Positions 17,683 through 26,352 of a DNA stretch of 64,000 nucleotides are shown here, in pieces. Source of the DNA: Adhaeribacter rhizoryzae (GTDB lineage Bacteria > Bacteroidota > Bacteroidia > Cytophagales > Hymenobacteraceae). The stretch lies in the NCBI RefSeq assembly GCF_008629685.1, contig NZ_VWSF01000001.1:310001-374000 (forward strand). The letters are read 5' to 3'. The notes under the pieces were generated by a model, which ran no database searches, had not been told where the DNA came from, and was given only the letters and a program-made list of their open reading frames with translations. The position numbers were made by a program, and so were the translations under genes. Every line of letters begins with the position of its first letter. Position 1 is the first letter of the stretch.

Positions 17683-19929
17683 TTACAATTTAGTATTCCG
17701 CAAACGCAGGCTGTTCGTTACCACCGAAACCGAACTTAGTGCCATAGCCGCACCAGCTATCATAGGACTGAGCAGAAAGCCAAAGAACGGATACAACAAC
17801 CCGGCTGCCACCGGAATACCTATAACGTTATAAATAAAGGCCCAGAATAAATTTTGCCGGATGGTGCGTACCGTAGCGTGCGACAACCGGATGGCCGTTA
17901 AAATGTGGCGCAAATCTGATTGCATCAAAGTCATGTCCGCCGATTCCATGGCAATATCGGTGCCTTTGCCCATAGCCAAGCCTACATCGGCTTGGGCTAG
18001 TGCCGGCGAGTCGTTAATGCCATCGCCGACCATTGCTACTACCTGGCCCTGCGCTTGTAACTGCTGCACATAATGAGCTTTGTCGGTGGGCAACACTTCG
18101 GCTGCCACGTGCTTAATATTTACTTGTCTGGCAATAGATTGGGCAGTTTGGATATTATCGCCGGTAAGTAAATGTACCTGCAAGTTTAACGCCTGCAGCG
18201 CTTTAACCGCTTCCGCCGAGGTTTCTTTTATTGGGTCAGTTACGGGTATAAAGGCCAATAAATGTTTACTGTTACTGATGTGAATAATGGTTTTGGCCAG
18301 TGCGGCTTGTTCGGCGGCTATTTTTTGCTGCGATTCCGGCACTATTACCCCGGCATCCTGCATTAATTGGCGGTTACCTATATAATAGGTTTCGCCGGCA
18401 ATTACCGCCTGTACCCCTTTACCGGTAATACTCTGGAATTTCTCAACCGCAACCGGTTTAATATTTTCAGCTTCTAATTTCCGGATTATGGCATCGGCTA
18501 AGGGGTGCTCCGATTGTTGTTCCATCGCCAGCATAATACCTTTAATATTGGCCTCATCTAAACCTGGTTGCGCCCAGCTAATTTCCTGGGCTTCGGGCTG
18601 ACCTTTGGTGAGCGTGCCGGTTTTATCCAGTACAATAGCCGTGGCTTTATGGGCGGTTTCTAAGCTTTGCGCATCTTTAATTAATATGCCGTTTTCGGCG
18701 CCTTTGCCTACGGCTACCATAATGGCGGTGGGCGTAGCCAAACCCAAAGCGCACGGGCAGGCAATAATTAATACCGTAATTAAGGCTTGTAGTGCGTAAG
18801 TCAGGTTGTTTTCTACGCCCGAAAAATACCAGGCCGCAAAACTAATAAGCGCAATTAAAATAACCACCGGCACAAATATACCGGCTATTTTATCTACCAG
18901 CTTTTGCACCGGCGGCTTGCTGGCCTGCGCTTGCTGCACCGTTTTAATAATTTGGGCCAATAAAGTTTGGCTGCCGGTTTTCTGCGCCAGCAACTCAAAA
19001 CTACCTTTCTGGTTTACTGTGCCGGCAAAAACTTTAGCTCCGGGCTTTTTGGCCAGCCCTACGGGTTCGCCGGTAATCATGCTTTCATCTACAAACGATT
19101 CTCCGAAGTGCACCACACCATCTACGGGTATTTTTTCGCCGGGCCGGATGCGGATACGATCCTGCGGTTGTACCTGTTCTATAGAAATTTCTTCTTCGGT
19201 ATCGTCGTCGCGCAGCACCTTTACTGTTTTGGGTTGCAGGCCAATTAATTTTTTCAGTGCTACGGAAGTGTTATTCCGGGCCCGTTCTTCCATTAATTTA
19301 CCCGCCAGAATAAAGGCAATTATAGCCGCCGCCGATTCAAAATATACCTGCGGCGTTAAACCCCGGCTCAGCATATATTCCGGATAAAGGGTATTAAAAG
19401 CACTAAACAAAAACGCCACACCGGTACTCAGGGCCACCAACGTATCCATATTGGCCGATAAATGGCGGGCCTTTTTAAAACCATTAATAAAAAAATCGCG
19501 GCCAAACCAGAATATTACCAGGCCTGTAAGCACCAGCATAATTAAGTTAGAACCCGGAAAACCGTGATGAAAAAACATGCCAATTATGACCACGGGCAAG
19601 GTTAAAATAAAGGCCGCAACGGTTCTGAATTTTACTTTTTCGTAGTGTTTTTTTTCGGTTTCTTCCAGTTCCGCGGCCGCATTGGCGGTGTCGGGTAGCA
19701 GTTCGTAGCCAATCTGGCTTACTATTTTTTGCATCCCTTTTAAGTTAATCTGGTCGGGTTGGTAGGTTACCTCGGCCGACCGGTTGGGGTAGCTTACGTT
19801 TACGTCCAACACGCCCGGCTGGGCTTTCAGCATCGATTCCACGCTTACCGCACAGGAGGCACAGGTCATGCCGCCAATGGGAAAAGTGGATTTTACAGTG
19901 CTGGCAGTTTCTATATCGGCAGTTTCCAT
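17683..19929 (-). CDS. copA: Copper-exporting P-type ATPase
   Basis: A 748-residue P1B-type ATPase of the inner membrane that exports Cu(I). One N-terminal metal-binding domain carries GMTCASC at residues 20-26. The transport site CPC is at 391-393, the phosphorylation motif DKTGTLT at 435-441, SEHP at 473-476 and GDGIND at 635-640. The TGEP actuator motif is present. Two membrane segments precede the actuator domain, giving eight in total. Normal length for a single-HMA CopA. It is transcribed from a promoter near 19930-20070, divergent from the cyanophycinase gene. An HMA peptide gene lies downstream beyond the inverted repeat. Confidence 0.95.
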   Translation of the reverse strand: METADIETASTVKSTFPIGGMTCASCAVSVESMLKAQPGVLDVNVSYPNRSAEVTYQPDQINLKGMQKIVSQIGYELLPDTANAAAELEETEKKHYEKVKFRTVAAFILTLPVVIIGMFFHHGFPGSNLIMLVLTGLVIFWFGRDFFINGFKKARHLSANMDTLVALSTGVAFLFSAFNTLYPEYMLSRGLTPQVYFESAAAIIAFILAGKLMEERARNNTSVALKKLIGLQPKTVKVLRDDDTEEEISIEQVQPQDRIRIRPGEKIPVDGVVHFGESFVDESMITGEPVGLAKKPGAKVFAGTVNQKGSFELLAQKTGSQTLLAQIIKTVQQAQASKPPVQKLVDKIAGIFVPVVILIALISFAAWYFSGVENNLTYALQALITVLIIACPCALGLATPTAIMVAVGKGAENGILIKDAQSLETAHKATAIVLDKTGTLTKGQPEAQEISWAQPGLDEANIKGIMLAMEQQSEHPLADAIIRKLEAENIKPVAVEKFQSITGKGVQAVIAGETYYIGNRQLMQDAGVIVPESQQKIAAEQAALAKTIIHISNSKHLLAFIPVTDPIKETSAEAVKALQALNLQVHLLTGDNIQTAQSIARQVNIKHVAAEVLPTDKAHYVQQLQAQGQVVAMVGDGINDSPALAQADVGLAMGKGTDIAMESADMTLMQSDLRHILTAIRLSHATVRTIRQNLFWAFIYNVIGIPVAAGLLYPFFGFLLSPMIAGAAMALSSVSVVTNSLRLRNTKL

Positions 19930-20069
19930 ATTATTTTCCTCTCTTTTTACTATTACAAAGATAGTTTCGTACGTACAGGTTCGTGTTACAGCTTCCTGCC
20001 AAAATGTTATAAGATTTTGACAGTTGGTTTAAAGGTTATACCCCTAAGAATATTTATTAAGATTAAAGC

Positions 20070-20879
20070 ATGAAGAAACCCAAAGGTACCCTGATAGCCC
20101 TGGGCGGCGGCGGCGACGATGTGCTGCTAAAACTGATTCACTCGGAGCACTGCCACGGCAAAGCCGCGATAGAAGTAATTACCACGGCCGCGCCGGAGCC
20201 GGAAGAATCGGGGCAGGCTTACGTAGATGCTTTTGAAGAACTGGGGCAGCCCAACGTGCGGTTTATGCACATAGACGAAGAAAATGAAGCGGACCAGCCC
20301 GATTACCTGCGCCGGATTAAAAACGCCGATGTTATTTTCTTTACCGGCGGCGACCAGCGGCGGATTCTTAAGTTTCTGAAAGATACCCAGGTGCACAAGC
20401 TCATGAAAGAGCGGTATTTAAACGAAGATTTAATAATTGCGGGCACCAGTGCCGGATCGGCGGCCATGTCGGATAGAATGATTTACGAAGGTTACGGCCC
20501 TTATTCTTTAGAGAAAGGCCGCACCAAAACCAGCGCGGGCTTATCGTTTATTAAAAAAGTTTACATCGATACCCATTTTACCGAGCGGGGTCGGTTTGGC
20601 CGTTTATCAATTGCCGTGTCGCAGCACCCCGAATATATTGGTATTGGCCTGGGCGAAGAAACCGGAGTAATTATACGGGAAGGTAATTTAATCGAGGTTT
20701 TTGGAATAGGGGTGGTAACAATTATAGATGGTGCCGAAATAAAATATTCGAATATTCACGAAGTAGCACCTGGTTTGCCTATTGCGGTAGAGCACCTGGT
20801 AATGCATTTATTAGTAGAAGGTCACCAATATTCTTTAAAAGATAAAAAAATTGGGTACGAGCCGGCAAAGGCATTTTAG
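20070..20879 (+). CDS. cphB: Cyanophycinase (peptidase S51 family)
   Basis: A 269-residue cytoplasmic serine peptidase of family S51. The nucleophile motif GTSAGS carries Ser127, preceded by FFTGGDQRRILK and followed by the conserved DTHFTERGRFGRLSIAV and LGEETGVIIREG. Family enzymes cleave cyanophycin (multi-L-arginyl-poly-aspartate) to beta-Asp-Arg dipeptides. No cyanophycin synthetase or isoaspartyl dipeptidase gene is nearby, so the true substrate may be another beta-linked peptide. The start is ATG at 20070, divergent from copA by 140 bases. Length is typical of the short bacterial form. Confidence 0.88.
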   Translation: MKKPKGTLIALGGGGDDVLLKLIHSEHCHGKAAIEVITTAAPEPEESGQAYVDAFEELGQPNVRFMHIDEENEADQPDYLRRIKNADVIFFTGGDQRRILKFLKDTQVHKLMKERYLNEDLIIAGTSAGSAAMSDRMIYEGYGPYSLEKGRTKTSAGLSFIKKVYIDTHFTERGRFGRLSIAVSQHPEYIGIGLGEETGVIIREGNLIEVFGIGVVTIIDGAEIKYSNIHEVAPGLPIAVEHLVMHLLVEGHQYSLKDKKIGYEPAKAF

Positions 20880-20990
20880 CTGCGGGATATTAGTATTTGG
20901 ATATTGGTAAAAGGAGCAGCCAGTAAGGGTGTTGCTTAATATTTTACGCCGTTCCTGGTAAAAAATTGTTTTTGCTTCTGATACCCATTT

Positions 20991-21049
20991 TTGTCATTCA
21001 GGAGGAAACTATTTGGCTACCTACTAAATAGTTTCCTCCTGAATGACAA
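20991..21049. terminator. Perfect 24-bp inverted repeat between convergent genes
   Basis: The arms 20991-21014 and 21026-21049 are exact complements (ending core GGAGGAAACTATTT / AAATAGTTTCCTCC) around an 11-base loop. It lies between the convergent cyanophycinase and def genes and could terminate both. Its length and GTCATTC start also fit the dispersed intergenic hairpin type. Confidence 0.65.
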
Positions 21050-21098
21050 GAGTGAGTTCCTTCACCTATTAAAAAATGAGGCTTTCAGTGTAAAAGAT

Positions 21099-21665
21099 TT
21101 ACCGTTTCGCACCCAGAAACTTCATGCGGTAATCGGCATCAACGTCGCCTTTGGTTATTTTGGTAAGCCGGCCTTTGAGCAGGCGTTTTTTAAAGCCTGA
21201 TAAATGGTCGGTAAACAAAATGCCTTCGATGTGGTCGTACTCGTGCTGAATAATGCGGGCTACCATGCCGTCGAAAACTTCTTCGTGCTCCTGCCATTGC
21301 TCATCGCGGTAGCGTATGGTAACACGCTCAGGCCGGAAAACATCTTCGCGCACGCCCGGAATGCTTAAACAGCCTTCTTCAAAAGCCCACTCGTCGCCTT
21401 CTTCTTTTAATATTTGGGGGTTGATAAAGGCTTTTTTTACCGCCAGTTTTTTCTTTTCCTCGTCTTCTTCAAAAGGAGCCGAATCAATAACAAACAGCCG
21501 GATGCTTTTGCCAATCTGGGGCGCGGCTAAACCTACGCCGTGCGCGTTGTACATGGTTTCGTACATATCGTCGATTAGCTTTTGCAGGCTTGGGTAATCC
21601 TGCGGAATATCTTTGCCTTTGGCTTTTAAAACCGGGTCGCCGTAAGCAACAATCGGGTATATCAT
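21099..21665 (-). CDS. def: Peptide deformylase
   Basis: A 188-residue metalloenzyme that removes the N-formyl group from new proteins. All three family motifs are present: GVGLAAPQ (43-50), EGCLS (97-101, metal-ligand Cys) and HEYDH (141-145, two metal-ligand His and the catalytic Glu). The insert FEEDEEKKKLAVKKA before strand 5 is common in Bacteroidota. The start overlaps the ruvX stop by 4 bases, so the two are co-transcribed and probably translationally coupled. Confidence 0.96.
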   Translation of the reverse strand: MIYPIVAYGDPVLKAKGKDIPQDYPSLQKLIDDMYETMYNAHGVGLAAPQIGKSIRLFVIDSAPFEEDEEKKKLAVKKAFINPQILKEEGDEWAFEEGCLSIPGVREDVFRPERVTIRYRDEQWQEHEEVFDGMVARIIQHEYDHIEGILFTDHLSGFKKRLLKGRLTKITKGDVDADYRMKFLGAKR

Positions 21666-22078
21666 AAGTTATTTTGAGCTAAATAAGATTGCAAAATAAT
21701 AGTAGCACTTACTTTATCTACGGTGGCTTTGTTCTGGCGGTCTTTCTTTTTTACACCGCCATCTATCATTGCCTGAAATGCCATGCGGGAAGTAAAGCGC
21801 TCATCAATAGTAAAAACGGGTATGGCGGGCAGCTCTTTTTTCAGTTTCCGTACAAAACCCACCACCGCGCTGGTTACATCGGTGGGCGTATTTTCTAAGG
21901 TACGGGGCATGCCCACCACAATGGTTTCTACGGGTTCCTGTGCCAGATATTGCTTCAGAAAAGAAATTATATCTTTGGCATGCACCGTATCCAGGGGCGT
22001 GGCAATTAATTTAAGCGGGTCCGTAACAGCTACCCCAACTCGTTTATTCCCATAATCAATGGCGATAATTCTTCCCAA
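21662..22078 (-). CDS. ruvX: Putative pre-16S rRNA nuclease / Holliday junction resolvase RuvX (YqgF)
   Basis: A 138-residue RNase-H-fold nuclease. The N-terminal strand RIIAIDYGNKRVGVAVTDP has the first catalytic Asp. The conserved VVGMPRTL, TIDERFTS and a C-terminal DKVSATIILQSYL (last acidic residue) are present. The frame extends to 22096, but the TTG at 22078 gives the canonical MGRIIAIDYG start. YqgF proteins process the 5' end of 16S rRNA and may resolve junction DNA. It overlaps def by 4 bases in a common two-gene unit. Confidence 0.9.
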   Translation of the reverse strand: MGRIIAIDYGNKRVGVAVTDPLKLIATPLDTVHAKDIISFLKQYLAQEPVETIVVGMPRTLENTPTDVTSAVVGFVRKLKKELPAIPVFTIDERFTSRMAFQAMIDGGVKKKDRQNKATVDKVSATIILQSYLAQNNL

Positions 22079-22823
22079 GGCCGTAAGTTTCCGCAAAGGT
22101 AAGCACTATTTTTTAGTTTAGTACTTATCTGTGGCATTTGTAATTATTTGGAGTTAAAGCAAACCCGCTTTAAATTAAAAATATTAAGTAAGTAGAAAGT
22201 TATAAGTAATAAGTTTTAAGAATATATGCTATTGAAATTTGTATAGTAAAGTAATTTTATCTCCTTACTTATTAAAAACAAAGCAATAGCGGCGAGGTTT
22301 TAGGGTTAAACTTTGCTTTAAAAAACAAGGTAAAAACCGTTAGTTATTCAGAACCGGGTCAATGAAATAAATACAGCGTTACTCAATTAAAAATATTAGG
22401 GAGCAAACAGCCCGTTCGGGTTAATTAAAATAAAAAAATTTATGCGGGCTTAGCCAGGTTAATGTTTAATTTAGGGTACAAAACACATTTTGATATAGCT
22501 TATTTATAATATTTTACTATTTTTAGAAATAAAGTACGGTTGTTTCATATTGTTTTTGGAGTATTATGTAAATAAAATCAATTTTATAATAATAAATATT
22601 GCTGTCTTTAATTATTTATTATTTTATATAATTGTAAAAAAGATTGTATTGTTTGAGTTTGCTATAATCAGGTTTAAGCTTATTTAATAGCATATTATTT
22701 AGATTTATATAATAATATTTAAAAATATAATCTTGCTTGTGTAGTAAATAATTACATTTTGTATACATTTGTTCAGTTAGCTTTTAGGAGCTTAGGTATA
22801 TAAAAAATACAAATTTTGGTTGT
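22079..22823. other. Long AT-rich divergent intergenic region
   Basis: About 745 bases between ruvX and the S41 protease. It is very AT-rich, especially 22480-22740. It carries a TAAGTAATAAGTTTTAAG string (22202-22220) related to the pnt spacer repeat, and a TACATTTG box at 22764-22771 matching the -7 consensus, a candidate protease promoter. No gene or stable RNA was recognised. Confidence 0.5.
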
Positions 22824-24479
22824 ATGGGTGAAACTTCTACAAATTCTACTTTTCAGATAAGATTACCTTTTTTTCTGGCTTTGGCTTTGGCCGCTGGTAT
22901 CCTGATTGGGTCCAGCAGTTTCCGGGGTTCTACGCAGGGGGCGCAGGCTACCGCCAAAGGCTATCTTAAATTCCGCGATATTCTGAGTTACGTAGACCGC
23001 GATTACGTGGATTCGGTAAATATTGAAACGTTATCGGATTTTGCTATTTCGAGCATGCTCGAAAAACTAGACCCCCATACCACTTATATTCCGGCCGCCG
23101 AAATGGATATGGCCCGTTCTTACCTCGAAGGCGACTACGAAGGCATTGGCGTAGAATTTAATATTTTCCGGGATACCATACACGTAATTGCTCCTTTAAG
23201 CGGCGGCCCGGCGGCGGCGGTTGGTTTGCAGGCCGGCGATAAAATAATTAAAGTAGATGGCCAAAATATTGCCGGCGTAGGCATAACTACCCAGGATATT
23301 TTTGAAAAACTGCGGGGCCCCAAAGGTACCAAAGTAAACCTGACCGTGCTGCGCAAACACAAAAAAAGTCCGATTAATTTTGTAATAGCCCGCCACCGCA
23401 TTCCCACGGTTTCGGTAGATGTAAGCTATATGGTAGATGACTTAACCGGCTACATAAAAGTAAATCGCTTTGCCGCCAACACCTACGATGAGTTTAAAGC
23501 CGCTTTAGTTAAATTGAAAAAAGAAGGTATGCAGCGCCTGGTGCTCGATTTGCGCGGCAACCCCGGCGGCTACATGGATAAAGCTACCAAAATGGCCGAT
23601 GAATTTATTAGCGGCAATCAAAAAATAGTGTACACCAACGGCAAAGGCACCAAGTATGATTCAGAAACGTATGCCCGGGTAAAAGGCGAGTTTGAAGAAG
23701 GCTTGCTGGTGGTGCTGATAGACGAAGGCAGCGCCTCGGCTTCCGAAATATTGGCCGGCGCCTTGCAAGATAACGACCGGGCTTTAATTGTAGGCCGTCG
23801 TTCTTTTGGTAAAGGCCTGGTGCAAATGCCAATTTCGCTGAACGATGGCTCGGAATTGCGTCTGACTATTTCGCGGTACTACACCCCCAGCGGCCGCTCT
23901 ATTCAGAAACCTTACGCTGCCGGAGCCGAAGATTATGAATTAGATATTTCGAAACGCTACGAGCGCGGCGAATATTTTCACCCCGACAGTATCCGGTTTG
24001 TAGATTCCTTAAAATATAAAACGGCTAACGGCCGCGTTGTTTACGGCGGCGGCGGTATTATGCCCGATGTTTTTGTAGCCCGCGATACCGCCCAGTTAAC
24101 CAATTACCTGAACCAGTTAAACGCGAAAAACCTGGTCCGCGAATTTGCCCTGAATTATTATCGCGACCACGAAAAAGAACTGAAGCAAATGAATTTCCAG
24201 CAATTCCGGGCTTCGTTTGCTGTAACCGATAACATGCTGCAGCAACTTATACAGGAAGCTACGGCGCTAAAAATTACCTACAAATCGCAGGAGTTTAACC
24301 GTTCCAAAAATTTGCTCAAAAATAATATTAAAGCCTTTATTGCCCGCAACACCTTTGGCCCCGAGGGTTCTTTCCCGATAATGCACGACCAGGACGAAGA
24401 ATTTCAGCAGGCTCTGAAACAGCTAAAACAAGCCGAAATGCAGCACCGGCAGTTTGCCCTGTTGCAACAGAAAAAATAA
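22824..24479 (+). CDS. S41-family C-terminal processing protease
   Basis: A 551-residue periplasmic protease with a signal anchor at about residues 15-31 (FFLALALAAGILIGSS). Next come an N-terminal helical region, a PDZ domain around 105-190 (YEGIGVEFNIFRDTIHVIAP, GLQAGDKIIKVDG), and the S41 core with LVLDLRGNPGG, GSASASE (catalytic Ser305) and FGKGLVQ (Lys330). The C-terminal 150 residues are helical and Gln-rich. CtpA-type proteases trim or degrade periplasmic and lipoprotein substrates. The DUF-like C-terminal extension is common in Bacteroidota. It is a single gene with a weak terminator downstream. Confidence 0.94.
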   Translation: MGETSTNSTFQIRLPFFLALALAAGILIGSSSFRGSTQGAQATAKGYLKFRDILSYVDRDYVDSVNIETLSDFAISSMLEKLDPHTTYIPAAEMDMARSYLEGDYEGIGVEFNIFRDTIHVIAPLSGGPAAAVGLQAGDKIIKVDGQNIAGVGITTQDIFEKLRGPKGTKVNLTVLRKHKKSPINFVIARHRIPTVSVDVSYMVDDLTGYIKVNRFAANTYDEFKAALVKLKKEGMQRLVLDLRGNPGGYMDKATKMADEFISGNQKIVYTNGKGTKYDSETYARVKGEFEEGLLVVLIDEGSASASEILAGALQDNDRALIVGRRSFGKGLVQMPISLNDGSELRLTISRYYTPSGRSIQKPYAAGAEDYELDISKRYERGEYFHPDSIRFVDSLKYKTANGRVVYGGGGIMPDVFVARDTAQLTNYLNQLNAKNLVREFALNYYRDHEKELKQMNFQQFRASFAVTDNMLQQLIQEATALKITYKSQEFNRSKNLLKNNIKAFIARNTFGPEGSFPIMHDQDEEFQQALKQLKQAEMQHRQFALLQQKK

Positions 24480-24521
24480 TCAGGAACGTTTATTAACCTG
24501 CTGGTAAAAATATTCTATATT

Positions 24522-24553
24522 CAACCCGCTTTCTTTAAATAGGAGGTGGGTTG
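24522..24553 (+). terminator. Probable terminator of the S41 protease gene
   Basis: CAACCCGC (24522-24529) pairs with GTGGGTTG (24546-24553) with one G-T wobble. It is followed by TTGCTTTTTATAA and lies 43 bases after the stop codon. Confidence 0.45.
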
Positions 24554-24676
24554 TTGCTTTTTATAACCCTATTTTACACGGATAATAATACGCATAAAGC
24601 TCAATTGAATACTTTCGCACATAGTGCAGATAACCGGAATAGAATCTGTTATACAATAGGTGTACAATATTAACTA

Positions 24677-25414
24677 ATGTTAAATAACTTCGAAATTGAG
24701 AAAAGGGTAACAGATGCTTTCCTGAAAAGTAGAGGGATAACACAATATTACCTTATTAGGCCGGAGAAAGATCCTCCAGATGTTATTGTTCAAATAGCTA
24801 GTAGTCAAGTTGGAATAGAGGTAACATCCCTAATTAGCAGTCATTCTCAAATAAAACTAGAAAAAGCCTTTCGTAAGATTTTCGATCGAGTTGAAGAGCG
24901 ACTAATTAAATCTGGAATAAGCAATCTAGTGATAAGGATAGAACCAGAAAAGAACGTTCAAATAGTTAGAGATAAGTGCGTTGAGGTTATTGTTAATTTA
25001 TGTTTGGAAAAATTAGATCGGATTGGGTTAAATAAAAGGACTGAATTAGCGAATAACCCAGTTTCAGGAATAAAGAAAGTAACCGCTTTTAAACAAGTTG
25101 AAGAGCGAATAATTATAACTTTTGATTCAAGAAGTATTACTTACGGTCCGCTTCGTGATGAAAAAATCGGATCAGTTATTGAAAATAAAATTGAGAAACT
25201 GAATAAATCAAGGCAAAATGCTCCCGAAAAATACAGCAAGATTCATGAATATTGGCTTCTAATTACCATTGAAGGTACATTTTACGCGAATTATTCAGCA
25301 GTTCAAAATACCAGCATTTCAATTAATAAAGAAAATTGTTATGATAAAATATTTGTCTACCATGAAAAAGAAAACTGGATTGTAGAATTAATAACGATGT
25401 ACAACACTCGATAA
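24677..25414 (+). CDS. AT-rich orphan protein with PD-(D/E)xK-like motif
   Basis: A 245-residue soluble protein of no recognised family. Near the N-terminus, KDPPDVIV (Asp35) is followed after 12 residues by GIEVTSL (Glu48, Thr50). This D...ExT spacing is seen in divergent PD-(D/E)xK nuclease folds, where the usual Lys may be replaced. The rest is rich in Lys, Ile and Glu, with a C-terminal KIHEYWLLITIEGTFYANY strand pair. Codon use is clearly more AT-rich than in the flanking protease gene, which suggests acquisition by transfer. There are no partner genes: it stands alone between the protease and a minus-strand small gene. Nuclease or defence function is an inference only. Confidence 0.6.
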   Translation: MLNNFEIEKRVTDAFLKSRGITQYYLIRPEKDPPDVIVQIASSQVGIEVTSLISSHSQIKLEKAFRKIFDRVEERLIKSGISNLVIRIEPEKNVQIVRDKCVEVIVNLCLEKLDRIGLNKRTELANNPVSGIKKVTAFKQVEERIIITFDSRSITYGPLRDEKIGSVIENKIEKLNKSRQNAPEKYSKIHEYWLLITIEGTFYANYSAVQNTSISINKENCYDKIFVYHEKENWIVELITMYNTR

Positions 25415-25533
25415 AAACGCAATTAAACACATCTTACACCAAACGTTGGCAAACATTTGGAGTATGAAAGGGAAGTTACAAAGTCTGAGGTTCTATCACT
25501 TCGGGTAAGCCGTAGAAAATGAATGTAATAAAA

Positions 25534-25583
25534 AGAAACCCTACAGCAGAAATATTGCTAAAAATTTCTGCTGTAGGGTTTCT
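25534..25583 (-). terminator. Perfect 20-bp terminator hairpin
   Basis: The arms 25534-25553 and 25564-25583 are exact complements (core ACCCTACAGCAGAAAT) with a 10-base loop. It lies 15 bases after the stop of the minus-strand Cys/His-rich gene; on that strand it is followed by TTTTATTAC. Confidence 0.75.
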
Positions 25584-25598
25584 GCTTTTAGCGTTGTT

Positions 25599-25835
25599 TT
25601 ATTTAAACCAGCCTTTTCGTTCAGTAAAATGGTTACATCCAAACATAGCGCCGGTAATCATCTCAAATTGTTGAGGGGTATTATCGGTGCTGGTTTCGTG
25701 CACCAAGGGTAATACATATTCGGGGTTCATGGCGTGCTGGCCAGTAAGTTCGTCGCATACGCCAAAATCCTGGGTAGGGACTGGTTTTTCCTGCTCCGGA
25801 TGCCAGTGGTTACAATGATTGCATGTTGCTTCCAT
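25599..25835 (-). CDS. Small Cys/His-rich, probably metal-binding protein
   Basis: A 78-residue protein starting at ATG 25835 (MEATCNHCNHWHP). Cysteines and histidines cluster at the N-terminus (CNHCNHWH), in the middle (FGVCDELTGQH) and near the end (AMFGCNHFTE), as expected for a small zinc- or iron-binding domain. The frame extends 9 codons upstream, but that part lacks the family-like start. The function is not known. It has its own hairpin terminator. The gene is isolated between the AT-rich orphan and a dispersed repeat. Confidence 0.65.
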   Translation of the reverse strand: MEATCNHCNHWHPEQEKPVPTQDFGVCDELTGQHAMNPEYVLPLVHETSTDNTPQQFEMITGAMFGCNHFTERKGWFK

Positions 25836-26352
25836 AATATTTTTATTTAAAAAATTCAACATCAGATAGAATAGAATATACTGGTTTTATGGAAGTACAG
25901 GTTACGTAAATAACTGGTTTTAACCGTAATTTATAATTAGGCTAAATAAAAATTCCGGTATTAAGTTTGCGTAGCTCAAATTTGCAAATCAGGAAAAAAT
26001 CTAATACCAATATTAAATATTATTTAGGTACTGCGCTCAATTTATTGTAGTCATGTTGCGCCTGTCGAAATAGCTGAATATACTTTTATTTGGTTGTAAT
26101 AGATCCTTCGACAAGCTCAGGATGACCCAGTAGTAAACACCTAAGCGCAAGTTTCGTTTTATAAAGGTTTAAGTTTCAATTTCTTTAACGTAACCAGGAT
26201 GGGAAAATGGATGCTTAGCTAAACAGAAGTGGAATATTTACCCGGAGAAATACTGCTAAAAAATTAGCCCGATATAAGCAGGCCAGTTGCCGTAAGTACC
26301 TGAACCTTCGTATAAATAGTAGAACTGCCACATTATGAGTATATTTTAATTT
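25836..26352. other. Intergenic region holding hairpin repeat copy B
   Basis: About 500 bases. It contains the dispersed hairpin at 26033-26148 and the unseen promoters of the divergent Cys/His-rich and homogentisate dioxygenase genes. Nothing else was recognised. Confidence 0.5.
26033..26148. repeat. Dispersed imperfect hairpin repeat, copy B
   Basis: Begins with GCGCTCAATTTATTGTAGTC (26033-26052), then ATGTTGCGCCTGTCGAAATA. It returns with TTGTAATAGATCCTTCGACA (26095-26114), AGCTCAGGATGACCC and a closing TAAGCGC at 26142-26148. Same design as 8221-8327 and 57338-57441. Confidence 0.8.

Noticed and set aside
20070-20879. Cyanophycin storage locus
   Set aside because: Only the hydrolase is present; no synthetase or isoaspartyl dipeptidase gene is nearby, so no storage system is claimed.
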